This document shows positions 50,387 through 58,599 of a stretch of DNA of 64,000 nucleotides, one piece after another; the first letter of the stretch is position 1; each line of letters starts with the position of its first letter. The notes below the pieces were generated by a model that did no database searches, was not told the DNA's origin, and saw only the letters and a program-made list of their open reading frames with translations. A program made the translations under genes and the position numbers. Origin of the DNA: Amycolatopsis jejuensis. Its GTDB lineage: Bacteria; Actinomycetota; Actinomycetes; Mycobacteriales; Pseudonocardiaceae. Location of the stretch: assembly GCF_000717335.1 (NCBI RefSeq), contig NZ_JNYZ01000023.1, forward strand, positions 62,001-126,000, in the 5' to 3' direction.

Positions 50387-51132
50387 GACTGGCGATCCTC
50401 GCACGTACCCGGTCCCGGACCCCAATACCGGTACCTGTGGTGCTCCGAACAGCCCAGCGCGCCATACAGCGCGAGCGCACCGGCATTACCGACCGCGACC
50501 TGCAGTACCCACTGGTCGGCGCCGTGCGCACGCCCCCACGCGGCAAGCGCGTGCAGCACCGTGGTCGCCAGCCCGCGTCGACGGAACGACGGTGCGACCG
50601 CCAGCCGCGCGACATGCAGCCAGCCGTCCACGATCGCGCCGCGCACCGCCCCAGCGGTGACCCGGTCGGCCGCCACGACGCCGTAGCCGACCTTCCCAGC
50701 GGTCACGACGTGCCGCTGGGCGGAACTCGGCGCGGCGGTTCCTTCGGTGAGTTCCCACCATTCGGGCGTCGGCTCGTCGAGGACGTCAGCGTCCGGGAAC
50801 GGCCCGGACGGCAGCGGCCCGGTGAGCACCGAAACCCGGTACCCAGCGGCGTGCTCGACCTGTTCCCGCCACCCGGCCGTCGCGACCTCGCGCTCCAGTT
50901 CGCTGCCTTCGAGCACCTGGACGGCCGCCGGAATGCCGTGGGCGTGGGCGAACTCACACACCGCGTCCAGTGCCGACGGGACCGGAATGCCGGGGTCGCC
51001 CACCGCACGTGCGCTGTTCGCGCGCCCGGTGAAGCCGTCCGCCCAGCGCAGGACCCATTCCCCCAATGGCTCCTCGACCACCGGGGACCACGCTTTCGCG
51101 CACACGACTTCGAGCTTTTCCCGCGGGTTCAC
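50383..51132 (-). CDS. GNAT-family N-acetyltransferase
   Basis: A 249-residue acetyltransferase. The C-terminal half holds the GNAT fold: LHVARLAVAPSFRRRGLATTVLHALAAW (CoA loop) and ADQWVLQVAVGNAGALALYGALG. The N-terminal half (EKLEVVCAKAWSP, LRWADGFTGRANSARAV) resembles the N-acetylglutamate/diaminobutyrate-like acetyltransferase extension. It starts the overlapping operon GNAT-fbiA-fbiB-Nudix. The substrate is unknown; a link with F420 is suggested by position only. GTG 51132 is preferred over an upstream start that would overlap the divergent 51179 gene. Confidence 0.85.
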   Translation of the reverse strand: MNPREKLEVVCAKAWSPVVEEPLGEWVLRWADGFTGRANSARAVGDPGIPVPSALDAVCEFAHAHGIPAAVQVLEGSELEREVATAGWREQVEHAAGYRVSVLTGPLPSGPFPDADVLDEPTPEWWELTEGTAAPSSAQRHVVTAGKVGYGVVAADRVTAGAVRGAIVDGWLHVARLAVAPSFRRRGLATTVLHALAAWGRAHGADQWVLQVAVGNAGALALYGALGCSEHHRYRYWGPGPGTCEDRQS

Positions 51133-51178
51133 GGTTAGATTGTGACGGAGAGAGCTGTCCCGTTCCGCAGGAGAACCC

Positions 51179-51352
51179 ATGAGCTACGCGCGCAAGGACG
51201 ACCGGCACAACGACGACGTGGTCGACGAGATCGCCGACGGCTTCAAGCGGACGCTCGGGGAAAAACGCGAGGACGGCAAGCCCGCCGCCCCCGGTTTCAC
51301 CATCACCGGGGACGCCCGCAACACCCCTAAACCCCGTCGCCGGGAGCGGTGA
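51179..51352 (+). CDS. 57-residue hydrophilic protein
   Basis: A short ORF starting with ATG 51179 after CAGGAGAACCC, a strong ribosome site. The product is charged and hydrophilic (MSYARKDDRHNDDVVDEIAD, then FKRTLGEKRED and GFTITGDARNTPKPRRRER) with no membrane segment. It is divergent from the GNAT gene and 99 bases before the ferredoxin gene. Codon use resembles the neighbours, so it is probably real. I recognise no family. Confidence 0.68.
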   Translation: MSYARKDDRHNDDVVDEIADGFKRTLGEKREDGKPAAPGFTITGDARNTPKPRRRER

Positions 51353-51364
51353 GCAGGCAATACC

Positions 51365-51383
51365 TAAGGGTCGCCTAACCATC
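51365..51383 (+). promoter_or_regulatory. Possible iron box upstream of the ferredoxin gene
   Basis: TAAGGGTCGCCTAACCATC agrees with about 12 of 19 positions of the DtxR/IdeR consensus and has GCCTAACC as its best half. It lies about 70 bases upstream of the ferredoxin GTG. The ferredoxin holds iron clusters, so iron control is plausible. The match is weak and no -35/-10 pair was fixed. Confidence 0.28.
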
Positions 51384-51451
51384 ACCGGGGGCGCGGGACG
51401 CGCGTAATGTCCGCACCGACCGGACCGGCAGGAGAAAAGCAGGAGTACGCA

Positions 51452-51772
51452 GTGACCTACGTGATCGCCGAGCCCTGCGTCGACGTGCTCGACAAGGCGT
51501 GTATCGACGAGTGCCCCGTGGACTGCATCTACGAGGGCGAGCGGATGTTGTACATCCACCCGGACGAGTGCGTCGACTGCGGCGCCTGTGAACCGGTCTG
51601 CCCGGTCGAGGCCATCTACTACGAGGACGACGTGCCGGACAACTGGTCCGACTACACCAAGGCCAACGTCGACTTCTTCGACGAGCTCGGCTCGCCCGGC
51701 GGCGCGTCGAAGGTCGGCAAGACGGCGCACGACCCGTCCTTCATCAAGGCACTTCCCCCGCAGGGCGAATGA
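51452..51772 (+). CDS. fdxA: Seven-iron ferredoxin FdxA
   Basis: A 106-residue [3Fe-4S][4Fe-4S] ferredoxin, an electron carrier in the cytoplasm. Cys ligands are in CVDVLDKACIDECP and CVDCGACEPVCPVEAIYYED, with the extra C-terminal tail of actinobacterial members (VPDNWSDYTKANVDFFDEL). GTG 51452 follows GCAGGAG. The dapC gene begins four bases before its stop (ATGA). The same order ferredoxin-dapC is found in mycobacteria (fdxC-dapC) as I recall. Its electron partner is not known here. Confidence 0.95.
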   Translation: MTYVIAEPCVDVLDKACIDECPVDCIYEGERMLYIHPDECVDCGACEPVCPVEAIYYEDDVPDNWSDYTKANVDFFDELGSPGGASKVGKTAHDPSFIKALPPQGE

Positions 51773-52854
51773 CCCGGCTGCCCGACTTCCCCTGGGACTC
51801 CCTCGCCGCCGTCAAGGCCCGTGCGCAGGAGCATCCCGGGGGCATCGTCGACCTGTCCGTCGGCACGCCGGTCGATCCGGTGCCGGAGTCGATCCGGGCC
51901 GCGCTCGCGTCGGTGTCGGAGATTCCGGGCTACCCGGCGACGCACGGCACGCCTGAGCTGCGCGAGACGGCCGTCGAGGCGCTGCAGCGGCGGTACGGCA
52001 TCACCGGCCTCGAGCCGGACGCTGTGCTGCCCACCATCGGCTCGAAGGAAGCCGTGGCCTGGCTGCCGCGGCTGCTCGGGTTCGGGCCGGGCGACCTGGT
52101 GGTGATCCCGGAGCTGGCGTACCCGACGTACGAGGTGGGCGCGCTGCTCGCGGGTGCAGAAGTCGTGCGCGCGGACGGGCTCACGCAGCTCGGGCCGCGC
52201 CGTCCGGCGATGATCTGGCTCAACTCGCCGTCGAACCCGACCGGCCGCGTGCTCGGTGCCGACCACCTGCGCAAGGTGGTCGAGTGGGCGCGCGATCGGG
52301 GTACCGTCGTGGTGTCCGACGAGTGCTACCTGTCGCTGGCCTGGGACGCGGAACCGCTGTCCGTGCTGCATCCGTCCGTCCACGGTGGACGGACAGACGG
52401 CCTGCTTGCGGTGCACTCGCTGTCGAAGTCGGCGAACCTGGCCAGCTACCGTGCGGGTTTCGTGACCGGCGACCCGGCGCTCGTGGCGAAGTTGCTGGAG
52501 GTGCGCAAGCATGCCGGGATGATCGTCCCGCGGCCGGTGCAGCAGGCGATGGTGGCCGCGCTCAACGACGACGACGCCCTTGCCGCGCAACGCGAACGGT
52601 ACCGGTCCCGCCGCGAGGTACTGCGGAAAGCGTTGCTGGACAACGGGTTCGAGATCACGCATTCGGAAGCCGGGCTGTACCTGTGGGCCACCCGCGGCGA
52701 ATCCGCGCAGGCGACGGTGGAATGGCTGTCCGAGCGCGGGATCCTGGTCGCGCCGGGCACGTTCTACGGCCCGGCCGGACGCGACCACGTGCGGGTCGCG
52801 CTCACCGCCACCGACGAGCGCATCTCCGCGGCAGTCGAGCGGCTGGGTCAGTAG
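51769..52854 (+). CDS. dapC: Succinyldiaminopimelate transaminase
   Basis: A 361-residue PLP aminotransferase that makes N-succinyl-L,L-diaminopimelate from the 6-keto precursor, on the way to lysine and meso-diaminopimelate. FAD-like residues are absent; the PLP Lys is in HSLSKSANLASYRAGF, with NSPSNPTG, DECYLSLAW and the final Arg in HVRVALTATD. ATG 51769 overlaps the ferredoxin stop. The 3' end overlaps the convergent tetR gene by seven bases. DapD and dapE lie at 56-58.6 kb, completing the succinylase branch. Confidence 0.94.
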   Translation: MTRLPDFPWDSLAAVKARAQEHPGGIVDLSVGTPVDPVPESIRAALASVSEIPGYPATHGTPELRETAVEALQRRYGITGLEPDAVLPTIGSKEAVAWLPRLLGFGPGDLVVIPELAYPTYEVGALLAGAEVVRADGLTQLGPRRPAMIWLNSPSNPTGRVLGADHLRKVVEWARDRGTVVVSDECYLSLAWDAEPLSVLHPSVHGGRTDGLLAVHSLSKSANLASYRAGFVTGDPALVAKLLEVRKHAGMIVPRPVQQAMVAALNDDDALAAQRERYRSRREVLRKALLDNGFEITHSEAGLYLWATRGESAQATVEWLSERGILVAPGTFYGPAGRDHVRVALTATDERISAAVERLGQ

Positions 52855-53468
52855 TCGCGGCCGGTGAAGCCCCGGTACACGAACCGGGTCAGGGCTTCCA
52901 CGGCCTCGTCGTCGGTCGGCGGGGTCCAGCCTGCCGGATGCGGTTGCAGGAGCCACATCTGTGCGAAGTTGTCGATCAGCTGGTACATCATCGCGATGGT
53001 GAGCCGGGGGCTTGCCGGTAGCGGCAGACCGGCCGCGGTGACGTGGGCGAGGTGGCTCTCGATGTCGGACGCCTGTGCGGCGCCGAAGCTCGCGTAACTG
53101 GCCGCGAAGTCGTCGTTCACCATCGCTGCCTGGCGCAGCGCGAGCATGGTGGCCGCGTTGGTGCGGTAGAAGTCCCAGTACTGGCGCACGTGCCAGCGGA
53201 CGGCCGCCGGATCGCTGAAGTCGGACAGGTGATCCTCGCCCGCGGCTTGCCGGTCACCGGCTTCGGCCAGGTCGGCCAGCAGCGCCACGAGCAGTTCCTC
53301 CTTGCTCGCGAAGTGGTTGTAGAACGACCCCGCGGCGCGGTCCGCCTCCTTCGTGATGTCGGTGATCTTCGTGTTCAGGTACCCCTTGCGGGCGAACACG
53401 CGCTTGGCCGCCTCCTTCAGCGCCGACTCCGTCTCGGCGGCTTTGTCCCTGCGGCTCGTCGCCGTCAT
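52848..53468 (-). CDS. TetR-family transcriptional regulator
   Basis: A 206-residue repressor. The helix-turn-helix (about 10-60) reads ESALKEAAKRVFARKGY, TKITDITKEADRAAGSFYNHFASKEELL. The ligand domain (about 80-206) is helical with aromatic residues that suit a hydrophobic effector. ATG 53468 follows GGGAGGTGCC. It is divergent from the FAD monooxygenase, and two palindromic operator candidates lie between the genes, so it probably represses both itself and the monooxygenase. Confidence 0.92.
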   Translation of the reverse strand: MTATSRRDKAAETESALKEAAKRVFARKGYLNTKITDITKEADRAAGSFYNHFASKEELLVALLADLAEAGDRQAAGEDHLSDFSDPAAVRWHVRQYWDFYRTNAATMLALRQAAMVNDDFAASYASFGAAQASDIESHLAHVTAAGLPLPASPRLTIAMMYQLIDNFAQMWLLQPHPAGWTPPTDDEAVEALTRFVYRGFTGRDY

Positions 53469-53480
53469 CCGGCACCTCCC

Positions 53481-53538
53481 TTGACACGGAACGCTAGCAG
53501 CGAGCATTCTGAATTCAGATTCACTGAATTCTAATTCA
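53481..53538 (+). promoter_or_regulatory. Promoter and twin TetR operators before the FAD monooxygenase
   Basis: TTGACA (53481-53486) and CATTCT (53505-53510) form a possible promoter with an 18-base gap. Two AT-rich palindromes follow: CTGAATTCAG (53509-53518) and TGAATT-CT-AATTCA (53525-53538). The second ends just before the GGAGGAG ribosome site of the monooxygenase. Both share the TGAATT/AATTCA half-site, so one TetR-type repressor can bind both. Confidence 0.7.
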
Positions 53539-53549
53539 TTGGAGGAGAG

Positions 53550-54944
53550 ATGGCCACGACGGTGCTGGTGGCGGGAGCCGGACCGACCGGGCTCACGCTG
53601 GGGATCGAGCTGGCGCGCCGCGGCGTCGGCGTGCGGGTGGTGGACAAGGCTGACCGGTACTTCGCGGGCTCGCGCGGCGACGGGCTCCAGCCGCGCACGA
53701 TGGAGGTCTTCGAGGACCTGGGGGTACTCGACGCGGTGCTGGCCGCGGGTGCGCCGCCGTTCCCGATGCGGGTGTACCTCGACGGCGAGTTCACCATGGA
53801 GCGGCGGATGGCCGAGCACGTCGAGCCGACGCCCGCCGTGCCGTATCCGAACGCCTGGTTCCTCGGCCAGTCGCAGACCGAGGGCATCCTGCGCGACCGG
53901 CTGGCCGAGCTGGGTGTCCGCGTCGAGCTGAACACCGGGCTCACCGGGTTCACGCAGGACGACGACGGGGTCACCGCCGAGCTGTCCACCGGCGAGACGG
54001 TGCGGGTCGCGTACCTCGTGGGGGCCGACGGCGGGAAGAGCTTCGTGCGCAAGGCGCTGGGGATCGCGTTCGAGGGGACCACTGACGAGTCGATCCGCAT
54101 GCTGCTCGGCGACGTGCAGGCCGAGGGCCTCGACCATTCGACCGGATACTGGTTCGCGGCCAAGGACGAGCCGATGTCCGGGGTGGCGTTCACCCCGCTC
54201 GCCGGGACGCCGCATTTCCAGTTCGGCTCCCCGCTGGGGGACGCCGAGGTCGAACCGTCGCTGCCCGCGCTGCAGGCGCATCTGGACCGGGTGTCTGGCG
54301 GTGGTATCCGGCTGCACGATCTCGCCTGGTCCACGGTCTGGCGGCCGAACATCCGGCTCGCCGAAGCCTTCCGCCGCGGTCGCGTGTTCCTTGCGGGTGA
54401 CGCGGCGCACGTCCACCCGCCGACCGGCGGCCAGGGGCTCAACACCGGCGTCCAGGATGCGTACAACCTTGGCTGGAAGCTCGCCGACGGGTCCCCGGAG
54501 CTGCTGGACAGCTACGAACCGGAGCGACGCGCGGTCGCGGCCAGGGTGCTGGGGGTCAGCACGGCGTTGTTGGAGAAGTACACCGAGGGCGCCGAGGACG
54601 CGCACGAACGCGGTCCGGAGACGCAGCAGCTCGACACGAACTATCGCGGCGGTCCGTTGTCCCCCAACGGAATCGGCGTGCTGCGACCCGGTGACCGGGC
54701 CCCGGACGCGCCACTCGCCGACGAGAACGGCAAGGAGGTGCGGCTGTTCGAGCTGTTCCGCGGGCCGCACGCGACGGAGCTGGTGTTCGGCGACGGGCCA
54801 CTGGGTACCGAGCACCCGGCGTACCGCATTCTGCCGAGCGCGAGCGGCGACGGCCTGTTCGACGTTGGTGGCCACGCATACGCCGCCTACCAGGCCAAAC
54901 GCGTGCTGGTACGGCCGGATGGCTACGTGTGGTCAGTCTCGTGA
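53550..54944 (+). CDS. FAD-dependent aromatic monooxygenase (PHBH/RdmE type)
   Basis: A 464-residue class A flavoprotein monooxygenase. VLVAGAGPTGLTLGIELARRG is the FAD Rossmann motif in the first 25 residues, GADGGKSFVRKALG the DG motif, and RVFLAGDAAHVHPPTGGQGLNTGVQDAYNLGWKLA (two blocks) the GD motif. It hydroxylates phenolic rings with NAD(P)H and oxygen. Relatives act on polyketides, aromatic acids or rifamycin; the substrate is unknown. ATG 53550 follows GGAGGAGAG. With the TetR gene it looks like an inducible detoxification unit. Confidence 0.92.
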   Translation: MATTVLVAGAGPTGLTLGIELARRGVGVRVVDKADRYFAGSRGDGLQPRTMEVFEDLGVLDAVLAAGAPPFPMRVYLDGEFTMERRMAEHVEPTPAVPYPNAWFLGQSQTEGILRDRLAELGVRVELNTGLTGFTQDDDGVTAELSTGETVRVAYLVGADGGKSFVRKALGIAFEGTTDESIRMLLGDVQAEGLDHSTGYWFAAKDEPMSGVAFTPLAGTPHFQFGSPLGDAEVEPSLPALQAHLDRVSGGGIRLHDLAWSTVWRPNIRLAEAFRRGRVFLAGDAAHVHPPTGGQGLNTGVQDAYNLGWKLADGSPELLDSYEPERRAVAARVLGVSTALLEKYTEGAEDAHERGPETQQLDTNYRGGPLSPNGIGVLRPGDRAPDAPLADENGKEVRLFELFRGPHATELVFGDGPLGTEHPAYRILPSASGDGLFDVGGHAYAAYQAKRVLVRPDGYVWSVS

Positions 54945-55892
54945 GACCGCGCGGGCGGCTTTCTCGATGCGATGCCACACCTCGAGCCACGTCGCGCGGG
55001 CCTGTGCCCGCTTCTCGATCTCGTGCTCCACGATCCGTCCGGCCACGAACCCCATCTCCGGATCCGCGCCGGACAGCGCATCGCGCACCTTTTCCGCGGC
55101 CAGCACGGCATCCTGGTGGTCGCCGAGAACGGTCTGGAATTTCCGGGTCGCTTTGATCAGCTCAGTGAGCTTCGCGGCCTGCTTCTTCTTCGCCGCCGAC
55201 CGCGCGAGTTCGGCTGTGTAGCGCAGTTTCTTGCCGTGAATGCGCAGCGCATGCAGGTCGTCGTCCGGCGGGTCGGACGGCAGCGCGGCCACTGCGCGCG
55301 ACAGCTTCCGGAATGGCTTGCGCACGTCGGCGGCCAACCCGGGTTCGCCGGCAGGGGTCTCGTCGATCTCGTGCTCCGCGGTGCGCGACAGCTGCGCGAT
55401 GCCCTGCAACAGCGTCGCGTACCGAGCGCTGGACAGGGCCCGGTTGAGCCGGCGGCGGGCCGTGGTGCGTTCCGCGACGAAGCGGGACACGAGCCGTCGT
55501 CCGGCGGGCTGGTCGCGGACCTCGAAAGTGGCGATGACCTCGCGCAGGTGCCCGATCAGCACGTCGTAGTCGCGCACGTCGCCGAGTACCTGGCCGAGCC
55601 ACCCGAGGTCGACGCGCACCGGTTCGGCCGTCGCGCCGACGAGCTCGCCGGACGCCTTCAGCACACTGCGCATCCGGCGCTGGGCTACCCGCATCTGGTG
55701 CAGGTCTTCGGGATCGGTGCCGGAGCGGGTGCCTGGCTCACGGGCGAGCAGCTCCCGCAGCTCGTGGTCGAGCTTCGCGCGGACGTGTGCGGCCGCCGGC
55801 GCCCGCGGTCCTGCCTTCGCCGGTTCGTCGGCGAGGCCGAGTGCGGCCGGCGTCGTCGGTTCCGGAGTGCGGCGGGTTGCTTGGGCGGTCAT
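54933..55892 (-). CDS. CHAD domain-containing protein
   Basis: A 319-residue protein. The CHAD domain (about 35-300) binds polyphosphate; LHQMRVAQRRMRSVLKA, RDYDVLIGHL, LHALRIHGKKLRYTAEL and LGDHQDAVLA show its His/Arg/Lys-rich motifs. The N-terminal 35 residues are disordered. Members localise to polyphosphate granules. The 3' end overlaps the convergent monooxygenase gene by 12 bases. It is upstream of the dapD terminator and otherwise unconnected to its neighbours. Confidence 0.9.
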   Translation of the reverse strand: MTAQATRRTPEPTTPAALGLADEPAKAGPRAPAAAHVRAKLDHELRELLAREPGTRSGTDPEDLHQMRVAQRRMRSVLKASGELVGATAEPVRVDLGWLGQVLGDVRDYDVLIGHLREVIATFEVRDQPAGRRLVSRFVAERTTARRRLNRALSSARYATLLQGIAQLSRTAEHEIDETPAGEPGLAADVRKPFRKLSRAVAALPSDPPDDDLHALRIHGKKLRYTAELARSAAKKKQAAKLTELIKATRKFQTVLGDHQDAVLAAEKVRDALSGADPEMGFVAGRIVEHEIEKRAQARATWLEVWHRIEKAARAVSRD

Positions 55893-55942
55893 CCGGTTAA
55901 TGGTAGGTGAACTCCGGGAGGCGCGGACCTGCCGAAACAGAA

Positions 55943-55979
55943 AGCGGGGGTGTTCCCAGCAGTTGGGAACACCCCCGCT
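55943..55979 (-). terminator. Intrinsic terminator of dapD
   Basis: AGCGGGGGTGTTCCCA (55943-55958) pairs over 16 perfect base pairs with its reverse complement at 55964-55979, loop GCAGT. On the minus strand, where dapD is transcribed, the stem is followed by TTTCTGTTTC. This is the clearest intrinsic terminator of the window. Confidence 0.9.
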
Positions 55980-55989
55980 CCGGAGGATT

Positions 55990-56979
55990 TCAGTTGGCGT
56001 GCAAGGCTTCGTTGAGCGTGATGCCGACCCCGCCACGCGGGACGACCTCCACCGCGCCGGTCGCCGAATTCCGCCGGAACACCGCGCCAGAGACGCCGGA
56101 GATCTCGCGCGCCTTGACCGTCTTGCCGTCCACCTCGACCTTGGTGCCCGCGGTGACGTACAGCCCGGCCTCGACCACCGAGTCGTCCCCGAGCGAGATC
56201 CCGACGCCGCCGTTCGCGCCGATCAGGCAGCGTTCGCCGACCGAGATCACCTCGGTGCCGCCGCCGGACAGCGTGCCCATGATCGACGCGCCGCCGCCGA
56301 CGTCACTGCCGTCGCCCACGACGACCCCGGCCGAGATCCGGCCTTCGACCATCGACGCGCCGAGCGTGCCCGCGTTGAAGTTCACGAACCCTTCGTGCAT
56401 CACGGTGGTCCCCGACGCGAGGTGCGCGCCGAGCCGGACGCGGTCGGCGTCGGCAATGCGGACGCCGCTGGGCAGCACGTAATCGACCATGCGGGGGAAC
56501 TTGTCCACGCCGTACACCGCCACCGCGCCGCGCGAACGCAACCGCAGCCGGGTCTGCTCGAAGGCCTCGACCGGGCACGGGCCGTGGCTCGTCCACACGA
56601 CGTTGGCCAGCAGGCCGAAGATGCCGTCGAGGCTCTGCCCGTGCGGCCGGACCAGCCGGTGTGACAGCAGGTGCAGGCGCAGGTACACGTCGTGCGCGTC
56701 GGCGGGCGCGGTGGCCAGGCTGCCGATCGTGACCCGCACGGCGACGACCTCGACGCCCCGGTCGGTGTCCGGACCCAGCAGCGCCGCCGCGGCGTCGCCG
56801 AGCAGTTCGGTGGTCTGCTCCGCGGTCAGCCGCTCGGTGCCGCTCGTGCCGGCCGCGACCAGCTTCGGGTGCGGGTACCAGGTGTCCAGCACCGTCCCGT
56901 CGGACGTGACGGTGGCCAGCCCGACGCCGACGGCGCCGGTCGTTTCGGGGTCAGGGGTTTGCTCGCTCACGTCGGTCAC
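55990..56979 (-). CDS. dapD: Tetrahydrodipicolinate N-succinyltransferase
   Basis: A 329-residue enzyme that adds a succinyl group from succinyl-CoA to tetrahydrodipicolinate in lysine and diaminopimelate synthesis. The left-handed beta helix of hexapeptide repeats (about 170-280) runs through RIADADRVRLGAHLASGTTVMHEGFVN and GRISAGVVVGDGSDVGGG, with ISVGERCLIGANGGVGISLGDD. The N-terminal domain is typical of the actinobacterial form. GTG 56979 starts it. It ends at a strong terminator. dapE follows on the other strand after a lipoprotein gene. Confidence 0.95.
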   Translation of the reverse strand: MTDVSEQTPDPETTGAVGVGLATVTSDGTVLDTWYPHPKLVAAGTSGTERLTAEQTTELLGDAAAALLGPDTDRGVEVVAVRVTIGSLATAPADAHDVYLRLHLLSHRLVRPHGQSLDGIFGLLANVVWTSHGPCPVEAFEQTRLRLRSRGAVAVYGVDKFPRMVDYVLPSGVRIADADRVRLGAHLASGTTVMHEGFVNFNAGTLGASMVEGRISAGVVVGDGSDVGGGASIMGTLSGGGTEVISVGERCLIGANGGVGISLGDDSVVEAGLYVTAGTKVEVDGKTVKAREISGVSGAVFRRNSATGAVEVVPRGGVGITLNEALHAN

Positions 56980-56998
56980 GGTAGCCGAGCGAGCCGCC

Positions 56999-57430
56999 TC
57001 AACCCGTGGTGGCCTGCTGGTTCACCTTCTGCCGGGCCTCGGTGACTCCGGCCGAGATGGTGACGAGCGCCTGCGTGCAGTCCCCGCCGGGGGCCTCGAC
57101 GGTGGCGCAACCGGCTTGCAGGAACGCGTTCACGCCCTGGTCGAGCGCGGTGGCATCGCCGTCGAGTGATTGGTCGACCTTTTTGCCCGCGGCGGCCCGC
57201 TGGTGCACCGCACCGGCCGTGTTGCGGACCTCGATGACGTACTTCTGGCAGCCCTTCGGCAGCTGCGTCTGCGGGCTCGAATAGCAGGCGTCCTGGGTCA
57301 GCGCGTCGAGCTTGATCGGCAGCGCGTCCACACCGGGTTGCCCCGGGCTCTTGGGGGTGGGCCCGGCTTCGCGGCTGCAGCCGGTGAGGAGCAGGGCAAG
57401 GATCCCGAGAGCGACCAGAGAGCTTCGCAT
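56999..57430 (-). CDS. Putative lipoprotein
   Basis: A 143-residue lipoprotein. The signal [17 protein letters not shown] ends with the lipobox LTGC, acylated at the Cys near residue 18. The mature part has four Cys ([26 protein letters not shown]) that may pair. A helical core follows, and the end is [11 protein letters not shown] 57430 is preferred because GAGGGA lies seven bases ahead. Its 3' end is 19 bases from the dapD start. I recognise no family. Confidence 0.82.
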   Translation of the reverse strand: MRSSLVALGILALLLTGCSREAGPTPKSPGQPGVDALPIKLDALTQDACYSSPQTQLPKGCQKYVIEVRNTAGAVHQRAAAGKKVDQSLDGDATALDQGVNAFLQAGCATVEAPGGDCTQALVTISAGVTEARQKVNQQATTG

Positions 57431-57479
57431 GCGCACGTCCCTCACGGTAGCCCCCTGCCCGGCTGGGTACGGTGCCGGT

Positions 57480-58553
57480 ATGACCACCCTTGACCTGCAT
57501 GCCGATCCTGCCGAGCTCACCGCCGCGCTCGTGGACGTGTTCAGCGTCTCCGGGGAGGAGGTGAAGCTCGCGGACGCGGTACAGGCAGCGCTCGCCGGAC
57601 AGGCCCCGCACCTGGAGGTAGTACGTAACGGCGACGCCGTGCTCGCGCGCACGAATCTCGGCCGCGCGTCGCGGATCGTGCTCGCCGGACACCTCGACAC
57701 GGTGCCGGAAAACGGGAATCTGCCCTCTACGCGCTCTGGCTCTGGCGACGACGAGGTCCTGCACGGGCTGGGCTCGGTCGATATGAAGGGCGGGGACGCG
57801 GTCTTCCTGCACCTGGCCGCGACGCTGCCGGAGCCCAGGCACGATGTCACCTTTGTGTTTTATGACAACGAAGAGGTCGAGGCGGTGCGTAATGGCCTTG
57901 GCCGCATCGAGCGCGAGTTGCCGGAATGGCTGGCGGGGGATCTGGCAATTGTCGGAGAACCGTCGAACGGCGTGATCGAGGCCGGGTGCCAGGGCACTTT
58001 GCGGGTGGACGTACGCACGAGTGGGGCGCGGGCACATACTGCGCGCGCTTGGATGGGCGAGAATGCGATCCATTTCCTGGCGGAACCGTTGCAGCGGTTG
58101 GCGGAGTATTCTCCGCGGGTAGTGGATATCGATGGGCTCACTTATCGGGAAGGCTTGCAGGCCACCGGTATTTCCGGTGGGGTGGCCGGTAACGTGGTGC
58201 CGGACGCCGCGGTATTGACGGTGAACCACCGGTTTGCGCCGGATCGGAGCGCCGAACAGGCCGAAGCTCATGTACGCGAGGTATTCGACGGGTTTGAGGT
58301 GTCCCTTGTGGACTTGTCACCCGGGGCATTGCCGGGCCTTTCCGCGCCCGCTGCGGCGGAACTGGTGGCGGCGGCCGGTGGCCGGGCAGCAGCGAAACTG
58401 GGCTGGACGGATGTCGCGCGGTTTGCTGCATTGGGAATGCCTGCGGTGAACTTCGGCCCAGGCGACCCGACGTTGGCCCATACCCAGCAGGAGCATGTGC
58501 GGATGGGCGAAATCCGTGAAGTGACTGATGTATTGCGCCGCTTTTTGAGCTGA
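57480..58553 (+). CDS. dapE: Succinyl-diaminopimelate desuccinylase
   Basis: A 357-residue M20-family metallo-hydrolase that releases L,L-diaminopimelate from its N-succinyl form. Zn motifs are [11 protein letters not shown] (His/Asp), [13 protein letters not shown] (Asp), FYDNEEVEA (Glu pair) and the final His in [10 protein letters not shown]. The insert domain covers about 170-290. ATG 57480 gives normal length. It is divergent from the lipoprotein gene and follows dapD in the mycobacterial order. Together with dapC and dapD it covers three steps of lysine synthesis. Confidence 0.95.
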   Translation: MTTLDLHADPAELTAALVDVFSVSGEEVKLADAVQAALAGQAPHLEVVRNGDAVLARTNLGRASRIVLAGHLDTVPENGNLPSTRSGSGDDEVLHGLGSVDMKGGDAVFLHLAATLPEPRHDVTFVFYDNEEVEAVRNGLGRIERELPEWLAGDLAIVGEPSNGVIEAGCQGTLRVDVRTSGARAHTARAWMGENAIHFLAEPLQRLAEYSPRVVDIDGLTYREGLQATGISGGVAGNVVPDAAVLTVNHRFAPDRSAEQAEAHVREVFDGFEVSLVDLSPGALPGLSAPAAAELVAAAGGRAAAKLGWTDVARFAALGMPAVNFGPGDPTLAHTQQEHVRMGEIREVTDVLRRFLS

Positions 58554-58561
58554 AGCTGAGA

Positions 58562-58589
58562 CCGGGGCGGCGTATCCGCGGCACCCCGG
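58562..58589. terminator. Weak hairpin between convergent dapE and chitinase genes
   Basis: CCGGGG (58562-58567) pairs with CCCCGG (58584-58589), with partial pairing inside the loop. It lies nine bases past the dapE stop and before the chitinase stop. Six paired bases are few, so it is a tentative bidirectional terminator. Confidence 0.35.
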
Positions 58590-58599
58590 CCCCGAGCAG

